Origin: an uncultured Algibacter sp. | GTDB taxonomy: Bacteria > Bacteroidota > Bacteroidia > Flavobacteriales > Flavobacteriaceae | Direction: 5' to 3' | Length of the DNA stretch: 64,000 bases | NCBI RefSeq assembly: GCF_947487605.1 | Contig: NZ_CANKXK010000007.1 | Span: 1-64,000 of the forward strand | Shown: positions 34,162 through 42,366 of the stretch, in pieces | How positions within the stretch are numbered: the stretch's first letter is position 1 | Layout of the letters: every line of letters starts with the position of its first letter | The notes under the pieces: model-generated | Databases searched by the model: none | Seen by the model: only the letters and a program-made list of their open reading frames with translations | What the model was told of the DNA's origin: nothing | Program-made: the position numbers and the translations under genes

Positions 34162-35628
34162 ATGAGCGAAGAAAGTAAATTCAATTTTTCTGAAGAAGAG
34201 ACAAAAAAAGATCAAACGGTTGAAGCTTCAAAACAAGCTGTTAGAAAAGATGCTCAAGGTTTATTGCAGAGTGTTAAGACATTTTTTAGTGAATTACTGG
34301 ATTTTCGAGAAGATACCGACAGAGATGCAACTATACAGGCAATAAAAGAGGATATTTCTTTTAAAGGTGCGACAGCTTGGATTTTAATTTGCTCAATTTT
34401 TGTTGCATCGGTAGGTTTAAATGCAAACTCCACAGCAGTAGTTATTGGTGCCATGTTAATTTCTCCTTTAATGGGGCCTATTTTAGGAGTAGGATTATCT
34501 ATTGCAATTAATGATATTGATACGCTTAAGCGTTCATTAATAAACTTGGCTACTATGATTGCCTTAAGTTTGTTAACAGCTTTCTTATTCTTTTGGTTGT
34601 TTCCATTAAGTGAAGATACCTCAGAACTTTTAGGTAGAGTGCAACCAGATATTAGAGATGTTTTAATTGCCTTTTTTGGTGGTTTAGCATTGATTATAGC
34701 AAGAACAAAACGAGGTACCATTGCCTCGGTTATTTTTGGTGTAGCAATTGCTACAGCATTAATGCCTCCATTATGTACTGCGGGTTATGGACTAGCTAAA
34801 GGGAAGTGGGATTACTTTTTAGGCGCCATGTATTTATTTACAATTAATACCATTTTTATAGCTATGGCGACCTTTATAGTTTTAAAGGTTTTACGTTTTC
34901 CAATGCTTAAATATGTAAATTCTAAAAAGAGACAATTTATTTCTAGAATGGCAACTTTATTGGCAGTCGTTGTTATGATTCCTGCTGTTTGGACTTTTGT
35001 TAATGTTTTAAATGAAAGTAACTTTTCAAGAGATGCTAGAAATTTTGTAGAAAGCGAGCTAGATGCCTTACCTCATGCAGATTATTTAAAAAATAATGTC
35101 TCATATAAGTATGATAGAAAAGGTGTGTCTTTAATAGAATTAAACACCTTTGGTCTGGATGAAATTCCAGATTCTACAATCGATTTATTACAGGGTAGAA
35201 TGAAGGATTATAGTGCTTTAGAAAATACACAGTTAGTAGTTAATCAGAATCGATCTAAAAATTTAGATAATTTCAAATATATGGAAGAGCTACGCACACG
35301 AGACTCTTTAGATTTATTATCGCAAACTCAAAAAATAGCTTTTCTTGAAAGTAAAGTAAAGCAATTATCTAAGTTAGAAAAAAATTATGTGGCTTTAGAC
35401 GAACTGTTAGAAGAAGTAAAAATAAACTATGAAACTATTGAGCAGTTTTCTTATGCAAATGTAATTAATTCTAACTTTTTAAAAATGGATACGCTTTCAG
35501 TGTTTTCAGTAAAATGGGTGGATTCTTTAGCAAAAGAAGAGCTAAGAAAAAAGGATAAGGAAAAACTTGAAAAGTGGCTTAAGTTTAAATTGGATCTAGA
35601 TACTTTGGTCGTTAGAAGAGTTAATTAA
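34162..35628 (+). CDS. DUF389 domain membrane protein
   Basis: A 488-residue inner-membrane protein. A charged N-terminal part (about 1-75) leads to a six-helix DUF389 core (about 75-290) containing NSTAVVIGAMLISPLMGPIL and ATALMPPLCTAGYGLAKG. A C-terminal, probably soluble, coiled-coil-like region follows (about 290-488). The function of DUF389 proteins is not established. It starts two bases after manC. Its last 4 nt overlap the end of the oppositely oriented mlaF gene. Confidence 0.9.
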   Translation: MSEESKFNFSEEETKKDQTVEASKQAVRKDAQGLLQSVKTFFSELLDFREDTDRDATIQAIKEDISFKGATAWILICSIFVASVGLNANSTAVVIGAMLISPLMGPILGVGLSIAINDIDTLKRSLINLATMIALSLLTAFLFFWLFPLSEDTSELLGRVQPDIRDVLIAFFGGLALIIARTKRGTIASVIFGVAIATALMPPLCTAGYGLAKGKWDYFLGAMYLFTINTIFIAMATFIVLKVLRFPMLKYVNSKKRQFISRMATLLAVVVMIPAVWTFVNVLNESNFSRDARNFVESELDALPHADYLKNNVSYKYDRKGVSLIELNTFGLDEIPDSTIDLLQGRMKDYSALENTQLVVNQNRSKNLDNFKYMEELRTRDSLDLLSQTQKIAFLESKVKQLSKLEKNYVALDELLEEVKINYETIEQFSYANVINSNFLKMDTLSVFSVKWVDSLAKEELRKKDKEKLEKWLKFKLDLDTLVVRRVN

Positions 35629-36392
35629 CTATTCTCTTCTATATACATTTTTCTAACCTTTTTAAACAAGTTAGAAGAATAAACAAAGTCTGTAACAACA
35701 GCGTTGTCGGTTTTAAAAATGGTTTCTTTTGAGCCCTCCCAAGCTTTATGTCCATCTTTTAAGAACACAATCTTTTCGCCAATTTCCATTACAGAATTCA
35801 TGTCGTGCGAATTAATAACGGTTGTTATTTGATATTCATCTGTAATCTCTTGGATTAAATTATCAATAACTATAGCCGTTTTTGGATCTAAACCAGAGTT
35901 TGGTTCATCGCAAAATAAATATTTCGGGTTGTTTACTATCGCACGAGCAATAGCAACACGTTTTTGCATGCCTCCAGAAGCTTCACTCGGCATTTTTTTA
36001 TGTGCATCGTGTAAATTAACACGTTTAAGAACAAAGTTGGCGCGATCTTCCATTTCACTTTTATTCATTTTAGTGAACATTTGTAATGGGAACATCACAT
36101 TTTCTGCAATTGTCATAGAATCGAATAAAGCGCTACCTTGAAATACCATGCCAATTTCGGCTCTTAAATTACGTTTTTGGTCTTCTGTTAGTTTAGAAAA
36201 AATTTTACCATCGTAAGAAATAGATCCTTCTTCATAATCAAATAATCCCAATAAACATTTTAGAAACACTGTTTTACCAGAACCACTTTGGCCTATTATA
36301 AGGTTAGTTTTTCCTTTTGAAAAAGAAGTGCTTATGCCTTTTAATATGTGGGCATCTCCAAACGATTTATGCAAATTTTTTACTTCTATCAT
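35625..36392 (-). CDS. ABC transporter ATP-binding protein, MlaF type
   Basis: A 255-residue ATPase. Walker A is GQSGSGKT, the signature is ASGGMQKRVAIARA, Walker B is YLFCDEPNSGLDP, and the switch His is in INSHDMNS. This pattern (EPNSGLDP, GGMQKR) is that of MlaF/Ttg2A proteins of phospholipid transport (maintenance of outer-membrane lipid asymmetry). The ATG at 36392 is used, sharing one base with the permease stop (TAATG); an ORF extension upstream is spurious. No MlaD (MCE) gene is visible next to it. Confidence 0.92.
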   Translation of the reverse strand: MIEVKNLHKSFGDAHILKGISTSFSKGKTNLIIGQSGSGKTVFLKCLLGLFDYEEGSISYDGKIFSKLTEDQKRNLRAEIGMVFQGSALFDSMTIAENVMFPLQMFTKMNKSEMEDRANFVLKRVNLHDAHKKMPSEASGGMQKRVAIARAIVNNPKYLFCDEPNSGLDPKTAIVIDNLIQEITDEYQITTVINSHDMNSVMEIGEKIVFLKDGHKAWEGSKETIFKTDNAVVTDFVYSSNLFKKVRKMYIEENS

Positions 36393-37129
36393 TAGCCTAA
36401 CATCATATCTGTTAATATATAATTTATAAGAATAATGGCAACACTTGTCCAAACAAAAGCGGTTGTACTTGCTTTACCTACCTCAAGAGCGCCCCCTTTC
36501 ATATAATACCCATGAAAAGAAGGAATTGTGGCTAATACAAATGCAAAAACAAAGGTTTTTATAAATGAATATATTACATGAAAGTTATCAAAATCTGTCT
36601 GTATACCTAATATGTAATCTGCTAATGTTGAATAACCTCCAAAAACACATGCTGCCATGCCTCCTAGAATACCTAAAAACATCCCGATAGCAATAGCAAA
36701 AGGATATAGCATTAAAGCGATAGTTTTTGGAAAAACTAAATAGTTTAAAGAGTTAATACCCATAACTTCTAAAGCATCAATTTGTTCTGTAACTCTCATG
36801 GTTCCAATGCTTGATGTAATAAAAGATCCTACTTTTCCAGCCATAATAATAGATGTGAATGTTGGAGCAAACTCTAAAATAATAGATTGTCTTGTAGCAA
36901 AACCAACGAGGTATTTAGGAATAAGTGGGTTGTCAATATTAAGGGCTGTTTGTATTGTTATAACACCACCTACAAAAAATGATATAAATGCTATAATGCC
37001 TAATGAACCTATAATTAAATCGTTTATATCCTTGAATATTAATGTTCGCATTACAGACCACTTGGTTGGTTTGCGAAACATCTCTGCAATCATTAAAAAA
37101 TAGACGCCAATATTATGGAGGTAACTCAT
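36392..37129 (-). CDS. MlaE-family ABC permease
   Basis: A 245-residue inner-membrane protein with five to six hydrophobic segments and the MlaE landmarks ALEVMGINSLNYLVFPK and VGSFITSSIGTMRVTEQID. It forms the membrane part of a lipid transporter with the ATPase whose start codon overlaps its stop. The pair is transcribed away from pafA. Confidence 0.92.
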   Translation of the reverse strand: MSYLHNIGVYFLMIAEMFRKPTKWSVMRTLIFKDINDLIIGSLGIIAFISFFVGGVITIQTALNIDNPLIPKYLVGFATRQSIILEFAPTFTSIIMAGKVGSFITSSIGTMRVTEQIDALEVMGINSLNYLVFPKTIALMLYPFAIAIGMFLGILGGMAACVFGGYSTLADYILGIQTDFDNFHVIYSFIKTFVFAFVLATIPSFHGYYMKGGALEVGKASTTAFVWTSVAIILINYILTDMMLG

Positions 37130-37184
37130 ACGAAAATTTGTTAGTGCTAAAGTAAAAAAAACTTGCAGGTATTTAACCTTAAAT

Positions 37185-37217
37185 TTGAATTATGATATTT
37201 TAAAATATGTATTTTTG
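37185..37217 (+). promoter_or_regulatory. Promoter of pafA
   Basis: TTG (37185-37187) and TATTTTTG (37210-37217), 22 nt apart, lie 20 nt before the pafA ATG, giving a very short leader. Confidence 0.6.
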
Positions 37218-37237
37218 GTGATATAATTAATCAGGTT

Positions 37238-38899
37238 ATGTTTAAAAATGTTATAGTATTAGTATTTGTAGTTATTTCAAGTTTTTCATGTAAAGCTCAA
37301 GATGCTGCTAATGATTTGAAAAATGACAATAAGGACACGAATAAACCTAAGCTTGTCGTAGGGATTGTAGTAGATCAAATGCGTTATGATTATCTAACTA
37401 GATTCTATTCTAAATATGGTGAAGGTGGATTTAAAAGAATGATGCGTGAGGGTTTTAATTGCAAGAACAACCATTTTAATTATGTACCAACATATACTGG
37501 TCCTGGGCATGCTTCTGTTTACACGGGAACGACACCCAAGTATCATGGAGTTATTGGGAATAATTGGTATAGTAAGGAATTAAGAAAAATGGTGTATTGT
37601 TCTGGAGATGATTCTGTGCAATCTGTTGGAACAAATGCGTCTTCTGGAAAAATGTCGCCACATAGAATGAAAACAACAACATTTGCCGATGAAAACAGAT
37701 TATTTACTCAAATGAAAGGAAAAACTATTGGTATTTCAATTAAAGATCGCGGAGCTATTTTGCCAGCTGGTCATACAGCGAATGGGGCTTATTGGTTTCA
37801 TGGTCAAGATGAAGGTGTTTGGGTTTCTAGTTCTTTTTATATGAATAAGTTGCCAAAATGGGTAAATGATTTTAATGCTACTAACTCAGTCAAATCTTAT
37901 CTAAAAGATTGGAATACACTTTACGATATTGGAACCTATACAGAAAGTGGTACAGATTTAAATATTTTTGAAGGTGGTTTTAAAGGAAAAGAGTCAGCGA
38001 CTTTCCCATATCCATTGGATGAACTAAAAACACAGAATGGAGGTTTTGATATTTTAAAGTCTACACCTTACGGAAATAGTATGATTACAGATTTTGCCTT
38101 GGCAGCAATTATGGGAGAACAATTGGGAAAGGATAATATTACTGATGTTTTAACGGTTAGTTTTTCATGTACGGATTATGTAGGCCATAATTTTGGAGTA
38201 AATTCTAAAGAAATTGAAGACACTTATTTGCGTTTGGATAAAGATTTAGAACGTTTATTTAAGTACTTAGATGTTCAAGTTGGCAAAGGTCTTTATACCG
38301 TATTTTTAACTGCCGATCATGGTGCTATTAATGTGCCGTCTTATTTACAAAGTGTAAAAATTCCATCAGGATACTTAAATAAAGAGGAGACTAAAAAGAA
38401 GTTTAGGGCATTTATGAAAGATACATTTAAGTCCGACAGTTTAATTGAAAATATAAGTTATAATCAAATATTTTTAAATAGAAGTGAAATCAAGAAGTTA
38501 GGTTTGAGTTTAGGATATGTAGAGGAGACAATAGTAGATGAAATAATTACTTATGAAGGAATTTATAAAGCATATTCAGCAAAAACAATAAACTCAACTT
38601 CTTTTACCAAAGGTTTGGAAGAACTGCTTCAAAACGGCTATAACCAAAAGCGTTCAGGCGATGTATTGGTTCTAGAAGAAATAGCATATATCTCTTATAA
38701 AAAAACAGGCTCAAACCATGGGAGTGGTTTAAATTACGATACCCACGTACCTTTATTGTTTTTTGGGAAGGGTATTAAACACGGGCAAACTTATCAAAAA
38801 ACAGAAATTACAGATATAGCAGCGACCATGTCTGCACTTTTAGGAATTAGTTTTCCAAATGGCTGCATTGGTCAACCTTTGGAATTTGTGTTAAATTAA
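37238..38899 (+). CDS. pafA: Alkaline phosphatase PafA
   Basis: A 553-residue exported phosphomonoesterase of the PafA branch (Ca/Zn, phosphodiesterase/nucleotide-pyrophosphatase fold). The N-terminus is a signal peptide ending FSCKAQ, with a possible weak lipobox. The metal Asp is in VVDQMRYDY. The nucleophile is expected to be Thr87 in YTGPGHAS. CTDYVGHNFG and LTADHGA carry further metal ligands, and NHGSGLNYDTHVPLLF is the late His site. It scavenges phosphate from organic esters outside the cell. The nuclease gene starts two bases after it. Confidence 0.94.
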   Translation: MFKNVIVLVFVVISSFSCKAQDAANDLKNDNKDTNKPKLVVGIVVDQMRYDYLTRFYSKYGEGGFKRMMREGFNCKNNHFNYVPTYTGPGHASVYTGTTPKYHGVIGNNWYSKELRKMVYCSGDDSVQSVGTNASSGKMSPHRMKTTTFADENRLFTQMKGKTIGISIKDRGAILPAGHTANGAYWFHGQDEGVWVSSSFYMNKLPKWVNDFNATNSVKSYLKDWNTLYDIGTYTESGTDLNIFEGGFKGKESATFPYPLDELKTQNGGFDILKSTPYGNSMITDFALAAIMGEQLGKDNITDVLTVSFSCTDYVGHNFGVNSKEIEDTYLRLDKDLERLFKYLDVQVGKGLYTVFLTADHGAINVPSYLQSVKIPSGYLNKEETKKKFRAFMKDTFKSDSLIENISYNQIFLNRSEIKKLGLSLGYVEETIVDEIITYEGIYKAYSAKTINSTSFTKGLEELLQNGYNQKRSGDVLVLEEIAYISYKKTGSNHGSGLNYDTHVPLLFFGKGIKHGQTYQKTEITDIAATMSALLGISFPNGCIGQPLEFVLN

Positions 38900-38900
38900 A

Positions 38901-39710
38901 TTGAGCAAGAAAACACTTTATACAATCATTATAGTACTAATTTTATTAGGTGTTTACGGATACGAACATTTTTTAAAAGAAGAGGAGGTTCAGGTAGCTG
39001 TAGAAACTGGTAAAGCTGAAAAAAAAGACACAAATTCTTATTTTCTTCCAGCAAGTACAACAGGACTCGTTATACACCACGAAGGTTATTCGTTATCTTA
39101 TAGTGAAACACATGAACAAGCAGAGTGGGTAGCATATGAACTAAAGAAATCACATCTTTCAAACACAAATCATAAACGCCCATATTTTGAAATTGATGAA
39201 GCTGTAAGCACAGGTGCAGCCCATTGGCGTAATTATAAAAATTCAGGGTATGATCGTGGACATTTATGTCCTGCCGGAGACAAACGGTATAGTCAAGTAG
39301 CACATGACGAAACTTTTTTAACGAGTAATATTAGCCCGATGGAACATCAATTTAATTCTGGTATTTGGAATAGGTTGGAACAGAAAATAAGGTATTGGAC
39401 TCGAATGCATGATGGGGTTTTTGTGGTTACTGGAGGTGTTTTAAAAGGTAATATGGAGACTATTGGAGATGAATATGTATCTGTCCCAAATCAATTTTAT
39501 AAAATAGTATTAGATAATAATTCAGGTAAGGTTAAAATGATTGGATTCTTGATGCCACATCAAGATTCTAAAAAGCCCATATCAGAATTTGTTGTACCGG
39601 TAGATTATATAGAAAAGCTCACTGGAATCGATTTCTTTCCAAACCTTGAAAACACTTTAGAAAATACACTGGAAGCCTCAAGCAATTATAAAGCTTGGAG
39701 TCTTTACTAA
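38901..39710 (+). CDS. DNA/RNA non-specific endonuclease, membrane-anchored or secreted
   Basis: A 269-residue beta-beta-alpha metal nuclease (NucA/EndoG type). The catalytic motif is YDRGHLCPAGD with His121, and NISPMEHQFNSGIWNRLE carries the metal Asn. An N-terminal hydrophobic helix (LYTIIIVLILLGVYGYE) is a signal anchor. The start is a TTG two bases after pafA; no ATG occurs before the catalytic core. Its coupling to pafA suggests joint recovery of phosphate from nucleic acids. Confidence 0.92.
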   Translation: MSKKTLYTIIIVLILLGVYGYEHFLKEEEVQVAVETGKAEKKDTNSYFLPASTTGLVIHHEGYSLSYSETHEQAEWVAYELKKSHLSNTNHKRPYFEIDEAVSTGAAHWRNYKNSGYDRGHLCPAGDKRYSQVAHDETFLTSNISPMEHQFNSGIWNRLEQKIRYWTRMHDGVFVVTGGVLKGNMETIGDEYVSVPNQFYKIVLDNNSGKVKMIGFLMPHQDSKKPISEFVVPVDYIEKLTGIDFFPNLENTLENTLEASSNYKAWSLY

Positions 39711-39732
39711 TAAACGAGAATATTTGTAGTTC

Positions 39733-39754
39733 AAATGTTAGATAGCTAACATTT
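39733..39754. promoter_or_regulatory. Perfect palindrome upstream of the repeat protein
   Basis: AAATGTTAG (39733-39741) and CTAACATTT (39746-39754) form a perfect 9-bp inverted repeat with an ATAG loop. There is no T run, so it is either a weak terminator for the nuclease or an operator: it ends 18 nt before the next -7 element. Confidence 0.45.
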
Positions 39755-39772
39755 TATAAAGATTTTGTAATT

Positions 39773-39780
39773 TATGTTTG
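39773..39780 (+). promoter_or_regulatory. -7 element of the repeat-protein gene
   Basis: TATGTTTG matches TAnnTTTG. It overlaps the upstream in-frame ATG at 39774, which supports the ATG at 39807 as the true start. Confidence 0.5.
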
Positions 39781-39806
39781 TATATAAAATTATAAATCAG
39801 ATAGTT

Positions 39807-42200
39807 ATGAAAGAAAAAGTACACAATGATTCCCCAAATCAGATTGTAAATTCCATAAAAACCTATCTATTTTTAGCTACATTCTTTTTAGGAGCTTTAA
39901 GTTTAGTTTCAGCTCAAAATTCTAATGCAAACGAAAATGCAACTGTTTATGGCGGCGAAATTACGTTTATTGATGGCGAAACTTATACCAGTGTTTGTGT
40001 TGGTGATGGTGAAGCTGATTATGTGGACGTCGTGCTTGAGAATGCCTCAGGACGATTAAAACAATGGATTATCACAGATGAAGAAGGCTATATTCTAGGG
40101 TTACCAGATAGTCCTTCCGATGTGAATTTTGATGGAGCAGGAGTAGGGATATGTTATATTTATCATCTTTCTTATAATGGTATGAAGCCCTTAGTTGACC
40201 CTTCAGGTCAAGGAAAGTTTAAATTACATATTGATGAAGTAACTGATAAAGGTAATGGTAAAGGTAGGTCTCACTTATCTGAACCTATTATGGTTGAAAG
40301 ATTTCAGCAACCAACCGCAGGTACTTTAGAAGGAGGCCCTTTTGAGTTTTGTGTTGGTGATGGAGAAGCAGATAATATTGCAGATGGCGCTATTACCCTT
40401 TCTGGCAATATGGGTACTAATGCTGCTTGGGTTGTTACTGATTCTGATGGAAATATTTTAGGTTTACCACCATCGCCTTATGCTGTAAATTTTGACGAAG
40501 CTCCGGCAGGTACATGTTTAGTTTGGCACTTAAGTTATGAAAATAATGTAAGCTTAGATATTACAAATGCTAGTGAGTTAACAGGTTGCTTTGCATTATC
40601 GAATCCTATTACAGTAAATAGATACCAACAACCAGTTGGAGGAACTTTAGAAGGAGGTCCTTTTGAATTTTGTGTTGGTGATGGAGAAGCAGATAATATT
40701 GCAGAAGGCGCTATTACACTTTCTGGAAATAGCGGTACAAATTCTACATGGGTTGTGACGGATGATCAAGGAAAAATATTAGGAACACCGCCAAGTCCTT
40801 ATGTTGTTAATTTTGATGAAGCTCCAGCAGGGACATGTTTAATATGGTATTTAAGTTACGAAGACAATGTGGATTTAAGTGTTGAAAATGCAAATGATCT
40901 AACAGGTTGTTATGCTTTAACCAATCCAATTGAAGTAAAGCGTTATGCTCAACCAGTTGGCGGTTCTTTAGAGGGTGGTCCATTTGAATTTTGTGTAGGA
41001 GATGGAGAAGCAGATAATATTGCAGAAGGCGCTATTACACTTTCTGGAAATAGTGGTACAAATTCTACCTGGGTTGTAACGGACGACCAGGGAAAAATAT
41101 TGGGGACGCCACCAAGTCCTTATGTTGTTAATTTTGATGAAGCTCCAGCAGGTACATGTTTAATATGGTATTTAAGCTACGAAGACAATGTGGATTTAAC
41201 TGTAGAGAATGCAAATGACCTGACGGGTTGTTATGCATTAACCAATCCAATTGAAGTAAAACGTTATGCTCAACCAGTTGGCGGTACTTTAGAGGGTGGT
41301 CCATTTGAGTTTTGTGTAGGCGATGGTGAAGCAGATAATATTGCAGAAGGAGCTATTACACTTTCTGGAAATAGTGGAACAAATTCGGCTTGGGTTGTGA
41401 CAGATACAGATGGTAAGATATTAGGTTTACCAGGAACTTATTCGGATGCTAATTTTGATGAAGCTCCAGCAGGTACATGTTTAGTGTGGCATTTAAGCTA
41501 TGAAGACAATGTAAGTTTTGATGGAGTTGAGAATGCCTCAGATTTAACTGGGTGTTTTGCCTTAACTAACCCTATAATGGTTATAAGAAATAAGCCGAAC
41601 GGAGGAACACTAACAGGCGGAACAGATAATAATTTCGATTTTACGGTAGGTGACGGTACAGAAGATAAAATTCCTGCAGGTGCGATTACACTTGAAGGAA
41701 ACGTTGGAACAAACTCAGCTTGGGTTGTTACAAATGAAGATGGAACTATCATTCTTGGGTTACCAGCTAATTATGCCGATGTTAATTTTGATGAAGCTCC
41801 TGCTGGTATATGTAAGGTATGGCATTTAAGTTATGAAGATGGTTTAACAGGAACAGAAGCTCCACCTGAAGGCGATCATCTTGTTTCAAGTTTATCAGGA
41901 TGTTTTAGTTTATCTAATGCTATTACTGTTACCAGAACTGCACCAAGTGCAAGTAAAGTAGGTTTGTTTCCAAATCCAGCTAAAGGTTCTGTAAATGTTC
42001 AATTTTCAGGGTTTAGCAGTAATGAAATAAACGTTAGTATTTATAATTTAAGAAACGTTCAACTGAGCAATAAGGATTATAGCTCTTCAAGTAAAAGAGC
42101 AACATTAGATATTAGTACTTATGAAAACGGTCTTTATTTTATGCGTGTAACCGATAAACAAACTGGTGAAAGCACAATAAAGAGATTAGTAGTAAACTAA
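39807..42200 (+). CDS. Tandem-repeat secreted protein with T9SS type A sorting domain
   Basis: A 797-residue surface or secreted protein. A long signal region (about 15-40; YLFLATFFLGALSLVSAQ) is followed by one divergent and five clear repeats of 107 residues, starting near nt 40317, 40638, 40959, 41280 and 41601. Each carries GGPFEFCVGDGEADNI, TLSGN.GTN..WVVTD, NFDEAPAGTC and TGC.AL.NPI; the regularly placed Cys suggest disulfides. The last ~75 residues (LFPNPAKGS to IKRLVVN) are a T9SS sorting domain. No enzymatic motif is seen; an adhesin or matrix role is a guess. The ATG at 39774 is an alternative start. Confidence 0.86.
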   Translation: MKEKVHNDSPNQIVNSIKTYLFLATFFLGALSLVSAQNSNANENATVYGGEITFIDGETYTSVCVGDGEADYVDVVLENASGRLKQWIITDEEGYILGLPDSPSDVNFDGAGVGICYIYHLSYNGMKPLVDPSGQGKFKLHIDEVTDKGNGKGRSHLSEPIMVERFQQPTAGTLEGGPFEFCVGDGEADNIADGAITLSGNMGTNAAWVVTDSDGNILGLPPSPYAVNFDEAPAGTCLVWHLSYENNVSLDITNASELTGCFALSNPITVNRYQQPVGGTLEGGPFEFCVGDGEADNIAEGAITLSGNSGTNSTWVVTDDQGKILGTPPSPYVVNFDEAPAGTCLIWYLSYEDNVDLSVENANDLTGCYALTNPIEVKRYAQPVGGSLEGGPFEFCVGDGEADNIAEGAITLSGNSGTNSTWVVTDDQGKILGTPPSPYVVNFDEAPAGTCLIWYLSYEDNVDLTVENANDLTGCYALTNPIEVKRYAQPVGGTLEGGPFEFCVGDGEADNIAEGAITLSGNSGTNSAWVVTDTDGKILGLPGTYSDANFDEAPAGTCLVWHLSYEDNVSFDGVENASDLTGCFALTNPIMVIRNKPNGGTLTGGTDNNFDFTVGDGTEDKIPAGAITLEGNVGTNSAWVVTNEDGTIILGLPANYADVNFDEAPAGICKVWHLSYEDGLTGTEAPPEGDHLVSSLSGCFSLSNAITVTRTAPSASKVGLFPNPAKGSVNVQFSGFSSNEINVSIYNLRNVQLSNKDYSSSSKRATLDISTYENGLYFMRVTDKQTGESTIKRLVVN
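40317..41940 (+). repeat. Five tandem 321-bp coding repeats
   Basis: The units start at about 40317, 40638, 40959, 41280 and 41601 with an exact 321-nt period; the last is slightly longer. Units 2 and 3 are nearly identical as protein. Their DNA differs at about 28 positions by hand count, almost all silent. Confidence 0.9.
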
Positions 42201-42225
42201 ACTAGGAATTATTATTATATAAATA

Positions 42226-42366
42226 AAAAAGAGGCTGTCTAAAAAGACTTTGTAATTTGATTTGTCAGGTTGAGCCTGTCGAAACCGATATTGATTATTA
42301 GTAAGTTAAAAATATTTCGACAAGCTCAATATGGCATCGAATTTACTTTTTAGACAGCCTCTTTTT
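42226..42366. repeat. Palindromic MITE-like element, copy 2
   Basis: A 21-bp perfect terminal inverted repeat (42226-42246 and 42346-42366; core GAGGCTGTCTAAAAAG) flanks the same inner inverted repeat as in copy 1 at 16672 (GTTGAGCCTGTCGAAA / TTTCGACAAGCTCAAT). It fills the gap between two convergent genes and acts as a potential two-way terminator. Its right end contains the last codons and stop of the glycosyltransferase gene. Confidence 0.8.

Noticed and set aside
34254-34721. A 155-residue minus-strand ORF
   Set aside because: It is fully antisense to the DUF389 gene, whose protein is clearly recognisable. Treated as a shadow.
36393-36452. N-terminal extension of the MlaF-type ATPase
   Set aside because: It lies within the end of the permease gene. 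The ATG at 36392 gives a normal ATPase N-terminus (MIEVKNLHKSF) and the usual TAATG coupling.
40317-41940. CRISPR-like array
   Set aside because: The 321-bp repeats are in frame, coding and contiguous, with no spacers. They are protein repeats.
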